9,280 nucleotides of DNA from Stenotrophomonas sp. (GTDB lineage: Bacteria; Pseudomonadota; Gammaproteobacteria; Xanthomonadales; Xanthomonadaceae). Of the stretch, positions 1-5,668 are shown one piece after another; the first letter of the stretch is position 1; every line of letters begins with the position of its first letter. The position numbers were made by a program, and so were the translations under genes. The notes under the pieces were generated by a model. That model did no database searches. It was not told the origin of the DNA and saw only the letters and a list, made by a program, of their open reading frames with translations. The stretch lies in contig DQIG01000082.1 of NCBI GenBank assembly GCA_003525885.1, forward strand, positions 2,382-11,661. The letters are read 5' to 3'.

Positions 1-2202
1 CTTGTCGGTCAGGTTCTGCACGTTGAGCTGCAGGCTGATGTTGTCCTGGATCGCGTAGCTGGCCATCGCGTCGAAGCGGGTGTAGCTGGCGATCCACTTG
101 GTGTTGGCGACGTCACCGTACTGCTTGTCCGAGTAGAACGCACCGGCGCCGATGGTCAGGCCGATCGGGAAGCGGTAGGTGGTCCACAGGTTGGCGCTGT
201 GCTTGGCGGTGTTCGGGAACTCGTTGCCGTTGTACGGCGACGGCACGTAAACGTTGGACGGGCAGGTGCGGCCGGACACGGCGCAGACAAAGCCGTTGTC
301 CTTCAGTTCCGAATCCAGGTAGGTGTAGCCACCGTACAGGCTCCAGGCATCGGTCAGCTGGCCGTTGAAGCCCAGCTCGAAGCCGTTGATTTCCTTCTTG
401 CCGGCATTCTGGCTGGTGCCGTTGTCGACCGTCACGCGTGCGTTGTTCATCACGGTGTGGAAGATCGCGGCGGTCAGGTTCAGGCGGTTGTCGAGCAGGT
501 CCCACTTGGTACCCAGTTCGAGGTTCTTGGTGTCCTGCGGCTTGAGGTCGGCCACGGCCGCGCTCAGGCCATCCGAACCGTCACCACCGTCCATGCCCGG
601 CGGGGTCGAGGAGGTGCCCCACGACAGGTAGATGCTGCCGTTGGCAGCCGGCTTGAACACCACACCGGCCTGGTAGTTCAGGAAGTCGTTGTCGTTGCGC
701 ACGCGGGTCGGTGCCGCGCCGGCCACCGGGGTGGTCAGGGTGGTGCTGTAGTCGTCATAACGCAGGCCGACATTGAAGCTCCACTGTGCGTTGAGCTCGA
801 TGGTGTCGAACAGATAGGCCGACTTGGTCTTGGTGCGCTGCTCGACGTCCAGGGCCTTGTCGCTGCGGTACACCGAATGAGTGGCCGCCCACGGATCGCG
901 CGGATTCGGATTGGCGAAATCGGTGCAGTTGTAGCCGGTGGCCGCGCCGGTGGTCGGGCACTTGCTGTTGCCGGTGAGCGGGTTGCTGGTGCCCGGGGCG
1001 ATCAGGTAGCTGCCGCGGGTCATCTTCTCGTCGCTGTACTCCACGCCTGCGCTGTAGCTGTGCTTGAGCGCACCGGTCTGGAAGGCACCGGTCAGGCCCA
1101 GCTGGTCGGCGAAGCTCTTGACGTCGACGGCGCGGCTGTTGGTACGGCGCCACAAAGTGCCGTAGTTGTTCGGATTGCCCTGGCTGTCGTCCGGCTGGGT
1201 CCACAGGTAGTCGTTGCTGGTATTGCCCAGGCGCGCGATGTTGCGCAGCTTGTGGCCGCCGAAGTCGTAGCTGGCATCCAGTGTGCTGATGTCGGCGCGG
1301 GTGCGCTGGAAATCACGGTCGACCAGGCCGTAGTAGTTGTTGCGGTCCGGCACCATCGGGCGGCCGTCGATCCACTTCGAGGCCGGCGCACCGTTCGGAT
1401 TGCCGTACGGGAAACCACCCGCGTCCGGCAGGTCATCGCTCTGCATGTGGTAGTGGCTGGCGATCAGCTGCGCCGGGCCGTTCAGGCCGAACGCAATCGA
1501 CGGCGCGATGCCCCAGCGGCTGACATTGGCAGCGTCACGGCCGGGGATGTCCGACTCGTGCTTCATCAGGTTCAGTCGGGCGGCGATGCCATCGCCCAGC
1601 ACATAGTTGGCGTCGACGGTGCCGCGCGCGTAGCTGTCGGTACCGATGCCCATGCTGGCGCTGGTCTCGTTCTTCAACTTCGGCGTCTTGCTCACCAGGT
1701 TCAGGCTGCCACCGCCGGAATCACGGCCGCCGTAGGCCGAGCTCGGGCCCTTGACCACTTCAACCTGCTCCAGGTCGAAGATTTCGCGGGTCTGCGAGCC
1801 GACGTCGCGCAGGCCGTCGACGAAGACGTTGCTCTGCGAATCGAAGCCACGGATGAACGGGCGGTCGCCGGTCGGGTTGCCGCCTTCGCCGGCACCGAAG
1901 GTAATGCCCGGCACCATGCGCAGCGCATCCTGCAGGTTGGTCGCACCGGTTTCGGCGATCAGCTTCTCCGATACGATCGACACCGACTTCGGGGTGTCCA
2001 GCAGCTCGGCGGTGAACTTCGGCGAGGACGGATTGAACCAGCTGCCGCGCACCTGGACCTTGTCCAGGTCGGTGGCCTTGCTGGATGCAGCGTCGGCGCT
2101 GTCGGCAGCCTGCGCGGCCAGCGGCGCGAAGCCGGCGGCCAGGGTGGCGGTGGCGAGCAGCGAAACGCGCGGGGCGTACTTGCGGGTCTTGATGTGGGTC
2201 AT
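1..2202 (-). CDS. fiu: TonB-dependent catecholate siderophore receptor, Fiu-like (3' end cut by window edge)
   Basis: Outer-membrane beta-barrel receptor that probably imports ferric catecholate siderophores or their breakdown products, powered by TonB-ExbBD. The frame is open for 734 codons from the ATG at 2202 to the left edge, so roughly 25-30 C-terminal residues, including the last strand, are missing. Residues 1-32 form a signal peptide (basic MTHIKTRKY start, hydrophobic core, likely cleavage AQA|AD). A TonB-box-like LDKVQVRG lies at about 46-53. The plug follows at about 65-175 with TPKSVSIVSE, GATNLQDALRMVPGI, RPFIRGF, VFVDGLRD and EQVEVVKGPSSAYGG, the hallmarks of siderophore receptors. 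The rest is barrel, with the conserved LKPQDTKNLELGTKW and a final visible NVQNLTDK. Cys pairs 415/426 and 640/647 probably sit in extracellular loops. The wording is closest to Fiu among the families I know. No clear Shine-Dalgarno precedes the ATG. Its likely promoter is the Fur-box region upstream of the 134-residue gene. The exact siderophore is inference. Confidence 0.93.
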   Translation of the reverse strand, partial: MTHIKTRKYAPRVSLLATATLAAGFAPLAAQAADSADAASSKATDLDKVQVRGSWFNPSSPKFTAELLDTPKSVSIVSEKLIAETGATNLQDALRMVPGITFGAGEGGNPTGDRPFIRGFDSQSNVFVDGLRDVGSQTREIFDLEQVEVVKGPSSAYGGRDSGGGSLNLVSKTPKLKNETSASMGIGTDSYARGTVDANYVLGDGIAARLNLMKHESDIPGRDAANVSRWGIAPSIAFGLNGPAQLIASHYHMQSDDLPDAGGFPYGNPNGAPASKWIDGRPMVPDRNNYYGLVDRDFQRTRADISTLDASYDFGGHKLRNIARLGNTSNDYLWTQPDDSQGNPNNYGTLWRRTNSRAVDVKSFADQLGLTGAFQTGALKHSYSAGVEYSDEKMTRGSYLIAPGTSNPLTGNSKCPTTGAATGYNCTDFANPNPRDPWAATHSVYRSDKALDVEQRTKTKSAYLFDTIELNAQWSFNVGLRYDDYSTTLTTPVAGAAPTRVRNDNDFLNYQAGVVFKPAANGSIYLSWGTSSTPPGMDGGDGSDGLSAAVADLKPQDTKNLELGTKWDLLDNRLNLTAAIFHTVMNNARVTVDNGTSQNAGKKEINGFELGFNGQLTDAWSLYGGYTYLDSELKDNGFVCAVSGRTCPSNVYVPSPYNGNEFPNTAKHSANLWTTYRFPIGLTIGAGAFYSDKQYGDVANTKWIASYTRFDAMASYAIQDNISLQLNVQNLTDK

Positions 2203-2281
2203 GGCGTGGGTGGTCGTGGCTTGGATCGGGAAAGGGCGCGGGCCGGCACGCAGGCGTGGCGGCAGGCAGGAGAGGAGAGCT

Positions 2282-2305
2282 GTAGAGCCGAGCCGATGCT
2301 CGGCT
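2282..2305. repeat. SMAG/REP-like palindrome with GTAG tag
   Basis: GTAG at 2282-2285 is followed by a perfect 8-bp stem, AGCCGAGC (2286-2293) and GCTCGGCT (2298-2305), closed by a CGAT loop. A GTAG tetranucleotide beside a short stem is the signature of the SMAG repetitive extragenic palindromes of Stenotrophomonas maltophilia, which are related to REPs mobilised by RAYT transposases. It lies in the 147-base gap between the 134-residue gene and the siderophore receptor, so in a shared transcript it would fold between the two coding regions and could affect their relative expression. Family assignment is from memory of the motif, not from a search. Confidence 0.8.
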
Positions 2306-2349
2306 GGCCTGAAACGCAATGGGGCGCACGGCAAAGGCCGCAGGGCGCC

Positions 2350-2754
2350 TCAGCTGGCGTGCGGTGCGGGCGGTGCGTGGCCGGGGTTCAACCGCAGTGC
2401 GGGGTCGTGCAGCTGCCAGTGCAGTGCGTCGGAGCGCCACAGCGGGATATGCGCGACCAGGGTGGCGCGCAGGGGTGTCAGTCCGGTGCAGGGCGACGTG
2501 CCCTCGCCATCCAGTGTCGGTTCTGGTGCCGGCGCGGCGTGCTGCGGGCATTCTTCTGCCGGCGGCGCCGGCATCGGCATGACCTGGTGCAGGTCGTCAG
2601 CGTGCGCCTGCCATCCATGGGCAGCCGGGTTGTTGCCGCGTCCTTCATGCAGCGCCGACCAGCCCAGCAGCAGCGTCAGCAGCACGGCCACAAGCAGCGG
2701 CCCCCCCTGGCGGGCGAGCTGGCACAGCGTGGCGGTGGGCGCGGGCGAAGCCAT
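2350..2754 (-). CDS. Unrecognised His-rich single-pass membrane protein, 134 aa
   Basis: I do not recognise the family. The ATG at 2754 is the first possible start, as an in-frame TAA lies 21 bases upstream; no good Shine-Dalgarno is seen. Residues 1-18 are a short N-terminal part with one Arg, and residues about 19-34 (PLLVAVLLTLLLGWSA) are a membrane segment or uncleaved signal anchor. The remaining 100 residues, presumably periplasmic, are rich in His, Pro and Ala, with two Cys (69 and 89), a MPMP stretch at 59-62 and about ten His. This composition would suit metal binding or a small accessory role, but that is inference. It lies between a Fur-box candidate and the siderophore receptor, same strand, 147 bases ahead of the receptor, so co-transcription under iron control is likely. 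The coding strand has a G7 run near codons 17-19. A non-coding leader is the main alternative. Confidence 0.62.
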   Translation of the reverse strand: MASPAPTATLCQLARQGGPLLVAVLLTLLLGWSALHEGRGNNPAAHGWQAHADDLHQVMPMPAPPAEECPQHAAPAPEPTLDGEGTSPCTGLTPLRATLVAHIPLWRSDALHWQLHDPALRLNPGHAPPAPHAS

Positions 2755-2803
2755 GGCGCAGGGGCGGAGTCGTTACGAAGATGTTACGTAGAATAACATC
2801 AAC

Positions 2804-2822
2804 GATAATGATTCGCATGTAC
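2804..2822. promoter_or_regulatory. Fur box candidate controlling the receptor unit
   Basis: The 19 bases gataatgattcgcatgtac match the Fur consensus GATAATGATAATCATTATC perfectly over the first nine positions; read on the minus strand the match is 14 of 19, with AATCATTATC intact. It also fits the TGATAAT-N-ATTATCA form at 11 of 14 arm positions. It starts 50 bases upstream of the 134-residue gene and is read toward the siderophore receptor. A possible -10 on the minus strand (TATTCT at 2790-2795) lies just downstream, so iron-loaded Fur bound here would block the promoter. The local AT-richness stands out against the surrounding GC-rich DNA. Confidence 0.8.
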
Positions 2823-2865
2823 GGAATGTGGCGGACCGTCGGGGTGGCCGTGGAACGCCCTGGGA

Positions 2866-2881
2866 AGGCCCTTGCGGGCCT
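2866..2881 (-). terminator. Hairpin with GCAA loop, possible weak terminator
   Basis: A perfect 6-bp stem (AGGCCC / GGGCCT) encloses TTGC on the plus strand, which is GCAA, a stable GNRA-type loop, in RNA from the minus strand. It lies downstream of the Rieske ferredoxin gene, but only a poor T-run (TTCCC) follows it in that direction. It may act with the two adjacent hairpins as a 3'-end structure, or depend on Rho. Its role as a terminator is inferred from position. Confidence 0.4.
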
Positions 2882-2884
2882 CCT

Positions 2885-2907
2885 GTAGATCTACCCCATG
2901 GGTGGAT
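2885..2907. repeat. Second SMAG/REP-like palindrome with GTAG tag
   Basis: GTAG at 2885-2888 is followed by ATCTACCC (2889-2896), a 3-base loop CAT, and GGGTGGAT (2900-2907). The arms pair over 8 positions with one G-T mismatch. Tag and layout are the same as in the element at 2282-2305 with a different arm sequence, as expected for separate SMAG subfamilies. It lies between the Rieske gene and the Fur-regulated unit, within a run of three hairpins. Confidence 0.75.
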
Positions 2908-2922
2908 GCCCCGGGTCGGGGC
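2908..2922. terminator. Short GC hairpin directly after the Rieske gene
   Basis: GCCCCG (2908-2913) and CGGGGC (2917-2922) form a 6-bp stem with a 3-base loop, six bases beyond the Rieske stop codon on the minus strand. No T-run follows, so it is not a classical intrinsic terminator. It may stabilise the 3' end of the message or be a chance palindrome in GC-rich DNA. Confidence 0.3.
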
Positions 2923-2928
2923 GCGGCC

Positions 2929-3261
2929 TCAATCCCGGTCGTCGCGGGTCCAGACCGCGTCGTGCTCCCGCTTGACCGGGAACTTGGGCACCGGGGTATA
3001 GGCCGGGGCGCACAGGGCGCGGCCATCGCGCACGTCGAAGCGCGCACCGTGCAGCACGCACTCCACGCTGCCTTCGGTGGTGTTGAACTCGCCCGAGGAC
3101 AGCTCGAACTCCTCGTGCGTGCACTGGTCTTCCAGGGCGTACAGCTCGCCGTCGAGGTTGAACACCACGATCGGCGTGCCGGTCACCTCATCGAACACGC
3201 TCTTCATTTCGCCCGGCAGCAGCTCGTTGCCGGCACAGACAAAGGTCCAGGCCTCGCTCAC
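2929..3261 (-). CDS. Rieske [2Fe-2S] ferredoxin, non-haem iron oxygenase ferredoxin-subunit type, 110 aa
   Basis: Small soluble electron carrier with one Rieske domain. The cluster ligands are visible as C47-x-H49 (QCTHEEFEL) and C68-x2-H71 (ECVLHGARFD), with the usual 18-residue spacing between the pairs and the C-terminal KFPVK typical of BphF/NdoA-like ferredoxins. The length fits the family. The start is a GTG that overlaps the acetyltransferase stop (GTGA); a GGAG seven bases upstream supports this choice. No oxygenase subunit or reductase is present nearby, so a ring-hydroxylating role is not supported. The electron partner is unknown. Its position close to the SUF operon suggests a house-keeping or iron-sulfur-related role, but a strong terminator and an oppositely oriented gene separate it from sufS. 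Cluster binding is well supported; the physiological role is open. Confidence 0.9.
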   Translation of the reverse strand: MSEAWTFVCAGNELLPGEMKSVFDEVTGTPIVVFNLDGELYALEDQCTHEEFELSSGEFNTTEGSVECVLHGARFDVRDGRALCAPAYTPVPKFPVKREHDAVWTRDDRD

Positions 3262-3797
3262 GCGGCGGCTCCGGCCAGCGGCTTTTCCAGGATCTCGAAG
3301 CGCAGATCGTCGCGCTTGGGGATGCCGAAGCGCTCATCGCCATACGGGAACGGCTTCTTGATGCCGGTACGGCTGTAGCCGCGGCGCTCGTAGAAGGCGA
3401 TCAGTTCGTCGCGCACGTCGATGACGGTCATCTGCATCACCGGCACGTTCCATTCGCGCGCGGCGTGCGCCTCGGCGGCATCCATCAGCTGCTTGCCGAC
3501 GCCACCGCCCTGCTGGGCCGGGTCGACCGAGAACATGCCGAAGTAGCCCTTGCCGTCGACATCGGCGACGTGGGCGCAGGCCACCAGTTGGCCCTCGCGT
3601 TCGGCCAGCAGGATGGTGGAGCGCGGGCGGTCGAGGTCGCCCTGGATGCCTTCGGCGTCGATGCGGGCGCCATCCAGCAGGTCGGCTTCGGTGGTCCAGC
3701 CGACGCGGCTGGCGTCGCCACGGTAGGCCGAGGTGACCAGGGTGATCAGGGCGGGGATGTCGGCCGACGTGGCGGCGCGGAAGGTCAGGGTGCTCAT
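3258..3797 (-). CDS. GNAT-family N-acetyltransferase, 179 aa
   Basis: Predicted cytoplasmic enzyme transferring an acetyl group from acetyl-CoA to an unknown amine. The GNAT fold is shown by the N-terminal FRAATSADIPALITLV (6-21), the beta-4 strand GMFSVDPAQQ (87-96), the acetyl-CoA pyrophosphate loop QQGGGVGKQLM (95-105), and the late motif AFYERRGY (134-141), where the Tyr is often the general acid. Length is normal for a single-domain GNAT. The ATG at 3797 is chosen because it begins the fold directly; an ATG at 3805 is out of frame and meets a stop at once. It is the first gene of a pair with the Rieske ferredoxin (4-base overlap). A TAGAAT -10-like hexamer lies so close upstream that the message may be leaderless. 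The substrate cannot be told from sequence. Confidence 0.9.
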   Translation of the reverse strand: MSTLTFRAATSADIPALITLVTSAYRGDASRVGWTTEADLLDGARIDAEGIQGDLDRPRSTILLAEREGQLVACAHVADVDGKGYFGMFSVDPAQQGGGVGKQLMDAAEAHAAREWNVPVMQMTVIDVRDELIAFYERRGYSRTGIKKPFPYGDERFGIPKRDDLRFEILEKPLAGAAA

Positions 3798-3803
3798 GGG
3801 CTC

Positions 3804-3809
3804 ATTCTA
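3804..3809 (-). promoter_or_regulatory. Candidate -10 element of the GNAT-Rieske unit
   Basis: TAGAAT on the minus strand matches TATAAT in five of six positions. With normal spacing transcription would begin at about 3797, the A of the acetyltransferase ATG, which would give a leaderless mRNA. The -35 is poor (TTTGCG at 17 bases, three of six matches), so this is suggestive only. Confidence 0.4.
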
Positions 3810-3893
3810 GGTGGGGTGGGGGCGGGCGCAAATGGGGGAGGGCCCTCGGCGGCCCTGGCAACCGCTATGCTCGCGCTTCATCAAATGCCAGGC

Positions 3894-3897
3894 GGAG
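3894..3897 (+). promoter_or_regulatory. Shine-Dalgarno of the lipoprotein gene, supporting a GTG start
   Basis: GGAG lies seven bases before the GTG at 3905, ideal spacing for ribosome binding. It decides the start, since the frame has no ATG before the lipoprotein signal sequence. Confidence 0.65.
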
Positions 3898-3904
3898 TGC
3901 AGGG

Positions 3905-4357
3905 GTGGGCATATCGAAGGGAATTGCGCTGGCAGCAACTGCCCTGCTTGTGGCTCTTCTGGCTTGCCTGCCGGCGCGCGAGGAGGGCGGTGGCATCGCG
4001 CCCGACGGCCTGGGGTGCCCGGGTTTCAGTGCGTCCCGTGCGTTGCCAGTGACGCTGGAGGCGCTGCGGGCCGATCCCATGCGCTATCACGGCAGACTGG
4101 TGCGCGTACGGGGTGCCTACGTTGAGAGCTTTGAAATGTCCGCGCTGCACCCGGGGCCGCCGGTGCAGGACCCATGGGCGGCCGATGGCGTGTGGGTGAA
4201 TGGAATTCCCGTCACGGCGCTGCCGTCGGAGCAGGCGGTTGAACTCACCGGAATCGTAGCGGCGGGCCGGCCCGCTTTCTCTTATGGCAAGGGGCACCTT
4301 GGGCAATGGCCTGCGGCGCTCTGCGTGTCTTCGATCCAGCCCTTGCCGGCGCCATGA
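3905..4357 (+). CDS. Small putative lipoprotein of unknown function, 150 aa
   Basis: I do not recognise the family. The N-terminus MGISKGIALAATALLVALLAC is a lipoprotein signal: one Lys, a hydrophobic core, and a lipobox LLAC ending in Cys21, the predicted lipidated residue. Gly-rich and Pro-rich residues follow as a linker (24-47). Residues about 48-75 (VTLEALRADPMRYHGRLVRVRGAYV) and 111-147 (AVELTGIVAAG, then GHLGQWPAALCV) resemble the beta-strand pattern of small OB-like domains seen in other uncharacterised periplasmic lipoproteins; that fold guess is weak. Two further Cys (38 and 140) could form a disulfide. It faces away from the GNAT gene and converges on sufS, sharing its terminator, whose stem begins two bases after the stop codon. 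It stands alone on this strand, so no function can be read from partners. Confidence 0.78.
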   Translation: MGISKGIALAATALLVALLACLPAREEGGGIAPDGLGCPGFSASRALPVTLEALRADPMRYHGRLVRVRGAYVESFEMSALHPGPPVQDPWAADGVWVNGIPVTALPSEQAVELTGIVAAGRPAFSYGKGHLGQWPAALCVSSIQPLPAP

Positions 4358-4358
4358 A

Positions 4359-4384
4359 AAACGCCGCGGTTTCCCGCGGCGTTT
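4359..4384 (-). terminator. Rho-independent terminator of the suf operon, possibly bidirectional
   Basis: An 11-bp perfect stem (4359-4369 with 4374-4384) contains the GC core CGCCGCGG and closes with a 4-base loop TTTC. On the minus strand the stem is followed by a T-run at 4361-4357, giving a strong intrinsic terminator 28 bases after sufS. On the plus strand the stem starts just after the lipoprotein stop, but only a short TTT tail exists, so termination there is weaker. Confidence 0.88.
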
Positions 4385-4411
4385 CCGTTGCTTCCGGCTG
4401 CGCTGGGAGTC

Positions 4412-5668
4412 TTACCCCAACAGCTTGCGTACCTTGGTCAGCGCGGTCATGAAGCGCTCGATCTCGGCGTGGGTGTTGTAGAACGCCAGCGAGGCACGGC
4501 AGGTTGCCGCCACCCCGAAGTACTGCAGCAACGGGTGCGCGCAGTGCTGGCCGGAACGCACGGCCACGCCTTCCAGATCAAGCAGCGTGGCCAGATCGTG
4601 CGCATGCGCGCCGTCGATCAGGAACGAGACCACGGCCGCCTTCTCCGGCGCTTCGCCGATGATGCGCAGGCCGTCGACGCGGCGCAGTTCTTCGGTGAAG
4701 TGCGCAAGCAGTTCGGCTTCGCGCGCTTCCACGTTGTCCTGGCCCAGCTGCTGCAGGTAGTCGGCGGCCACGCCCAGGCCAATGAAGCCGGCGATGTTCG
4801 GGGTGCCCGCTTCGAACTTGTGCGGGGCATCGTTGAACACGGTGCCGTCGAAGCTGACTTCCTTGATCATTTCGCCACCGCCGAGGAACGGCGGCATTGC
4901 GTCCAGGTGCTCGCGGCGCGCCCACAGCGCACCGGTGCCGGTCGGACCGCACATCTTGTGGCCGGTGATCGCGTAGAAGTCGCAGCCGATGGCGGCGACG
5001 TCGACCTTGCGGTGCGGCACCGCCTGCGAGCCATCGACCACGGTGATGATGCCGCGCTTGCGCGCTTCACGGCAGATCTCGCGCACCGGGTTGACCGTGC
5101 CCAGCACATTGGACACGTGGGTGACCGCCAGCAGCTTGACCTCGGGGGTCATCGCCGCGCGCAGCGCATCCAGATCGAGTGCGCCGTCAGGCGTGATCTC
5201 GGCCACGCGGATGGTGGCGCCGGTACGCTGCGCGACCAGCTGCCACGGCACGATGTTGGCGTGGTGCTCCATGCGCGAGACCAGGATCACGTCGCCGGCC
5301 TTCAATCGCGGCAGCGCCCACGAGTACGCCACCAGGTTGATGGCGAAGGTGGTGCCGCTGCACAGCACCAGATCGCTGGCGCGCACGTTGAGGAAGCGTG
5401 CCAGCTTGTTGCGCGCGCCTTCGTAGGCGTCGGTGGCTTCGCTGCCCAGTGCATGCACCGCGCGGCTGACGTTGGCGTTGTAGCGGCGGTAGAACTCGTC
5501 CACCGCGCCGATCACCTGCACCGGCTTCTGGCCGGTGTTGGCATTGTCGAAATAGACCAGCGGCTTGCCGTGCACTTCACGCATCAGCAGCGGGAAGTCG
5601 AGGCGGACGCGATCCCAGTCGGGCGCGCCGCTGGGGGTTTCGATCGGACGCGGGGTGGACAGGTTCAT
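4412..5668 (-). CDS. sufS: SufS, cysteine desulfurase (group II), 418 aa
   Basis: PLP enzyme that takes sulfur from L-cysteine, leaving alanine, and carries it as a persulfide for SUF iron-sulfur cluster assembly. Visible residues: H136 stacking on PLP (SRMEHHANIVPW), the PLP Schiff-base lysine K238 in ITGHKMCGPTG, the catalytic Cys376 in VRSGQHCAHPL, and Arg391 in ATCRASLAFYNT that binds the substrate carboxylate. These match E. coli H123, K226, C364 and R379. The short active-site loop marks a group II SufS rather than IscS. Near the N-terminus DNANTGQKP replaces the more usual DSAAS/DNAAT-QKP form. The ATG overlaps the sufD stop by four bases (ATGA), and a GAGG about ten bases upstream serves as ribosome site. 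It is the last gene of the operon. No SufE or SufU sulfur acceptor is encoded in the window. Confidence 0.97.
   Translation of the reverse strand: MNLSTPRPIETPSGAPDWDRVRLDFPLLMREVHGKPLVYFDNANTGQKPVQVIGAVDEFYRRYNANVSRAVHALGSEATDAYEGARNKLARFLNVRASDLVLCSGTTFAINLVAYSWALPRLKAGDVILVSRMEHHANIVPWQLVAQRTGATIRVAEITPDGALDLDALRAAMTPEVKLLAVTHVSNVLGTVNPVREICREARKRGIITVVDGSQAVPHRKVDVAAIGCDFYAITGHKMCGPTGTGALWARREHLDAMPPFLGGGEMIKEVSFDGTVFNDAPHKFEAGTPNIAGFIGLGVAADYLQQLGQDNVEAREAELLAHFTEELRRVDGLRIIGEAPEKAAVVSFLIDGAHAHDLATLLDLEGVAVRSGQHCAHPLLQYFGVAATCRASLAFYNTHAEIERFMTALTKVRKLLG

Larger units (their letters stand above)
3798..3904. other. Divergent intergenic region between GNAT and lipoprotein genes
   Basis: These 107 bases separate two outward-facing genes and should contain both promoters. 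The half next to the GNAT gene is strongly purine-biased on the plus strand (G runs, 3810-3840). On the plus strand TATGCT at 3866-3871 could be a -10 for the lipoprotein gene, but no convincing -35 is seen. No Fur-box-like or other recognisable operator was found. Confidence 0.5.

Noticed and set aside
1760..2551. 263-codon minus-strand frame overlapping the receptor start and the 134-aa gene
   Set aside because: Arg/Pro-rich shadow frame that runs across both real genes; no motif and no ribosome site.
2701..2707. C7 run (G7 on the coding strand) near the start of the 134-aa gene as a phase-variation tract
   Set aside because: Seven bases is short for contingency switching and easily arises at 68-70% GC; no other sign of switching.
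199..2796. 865-codon open frame on the plus strand opposite the receptor and the 134-aa gene
   Set aside because: Antisense shadow caused by GC-rich codon bias. Its product is low-complexity Val/Ala/Arg-rich with no domain, while the minus strand gives a full TonB receptor.
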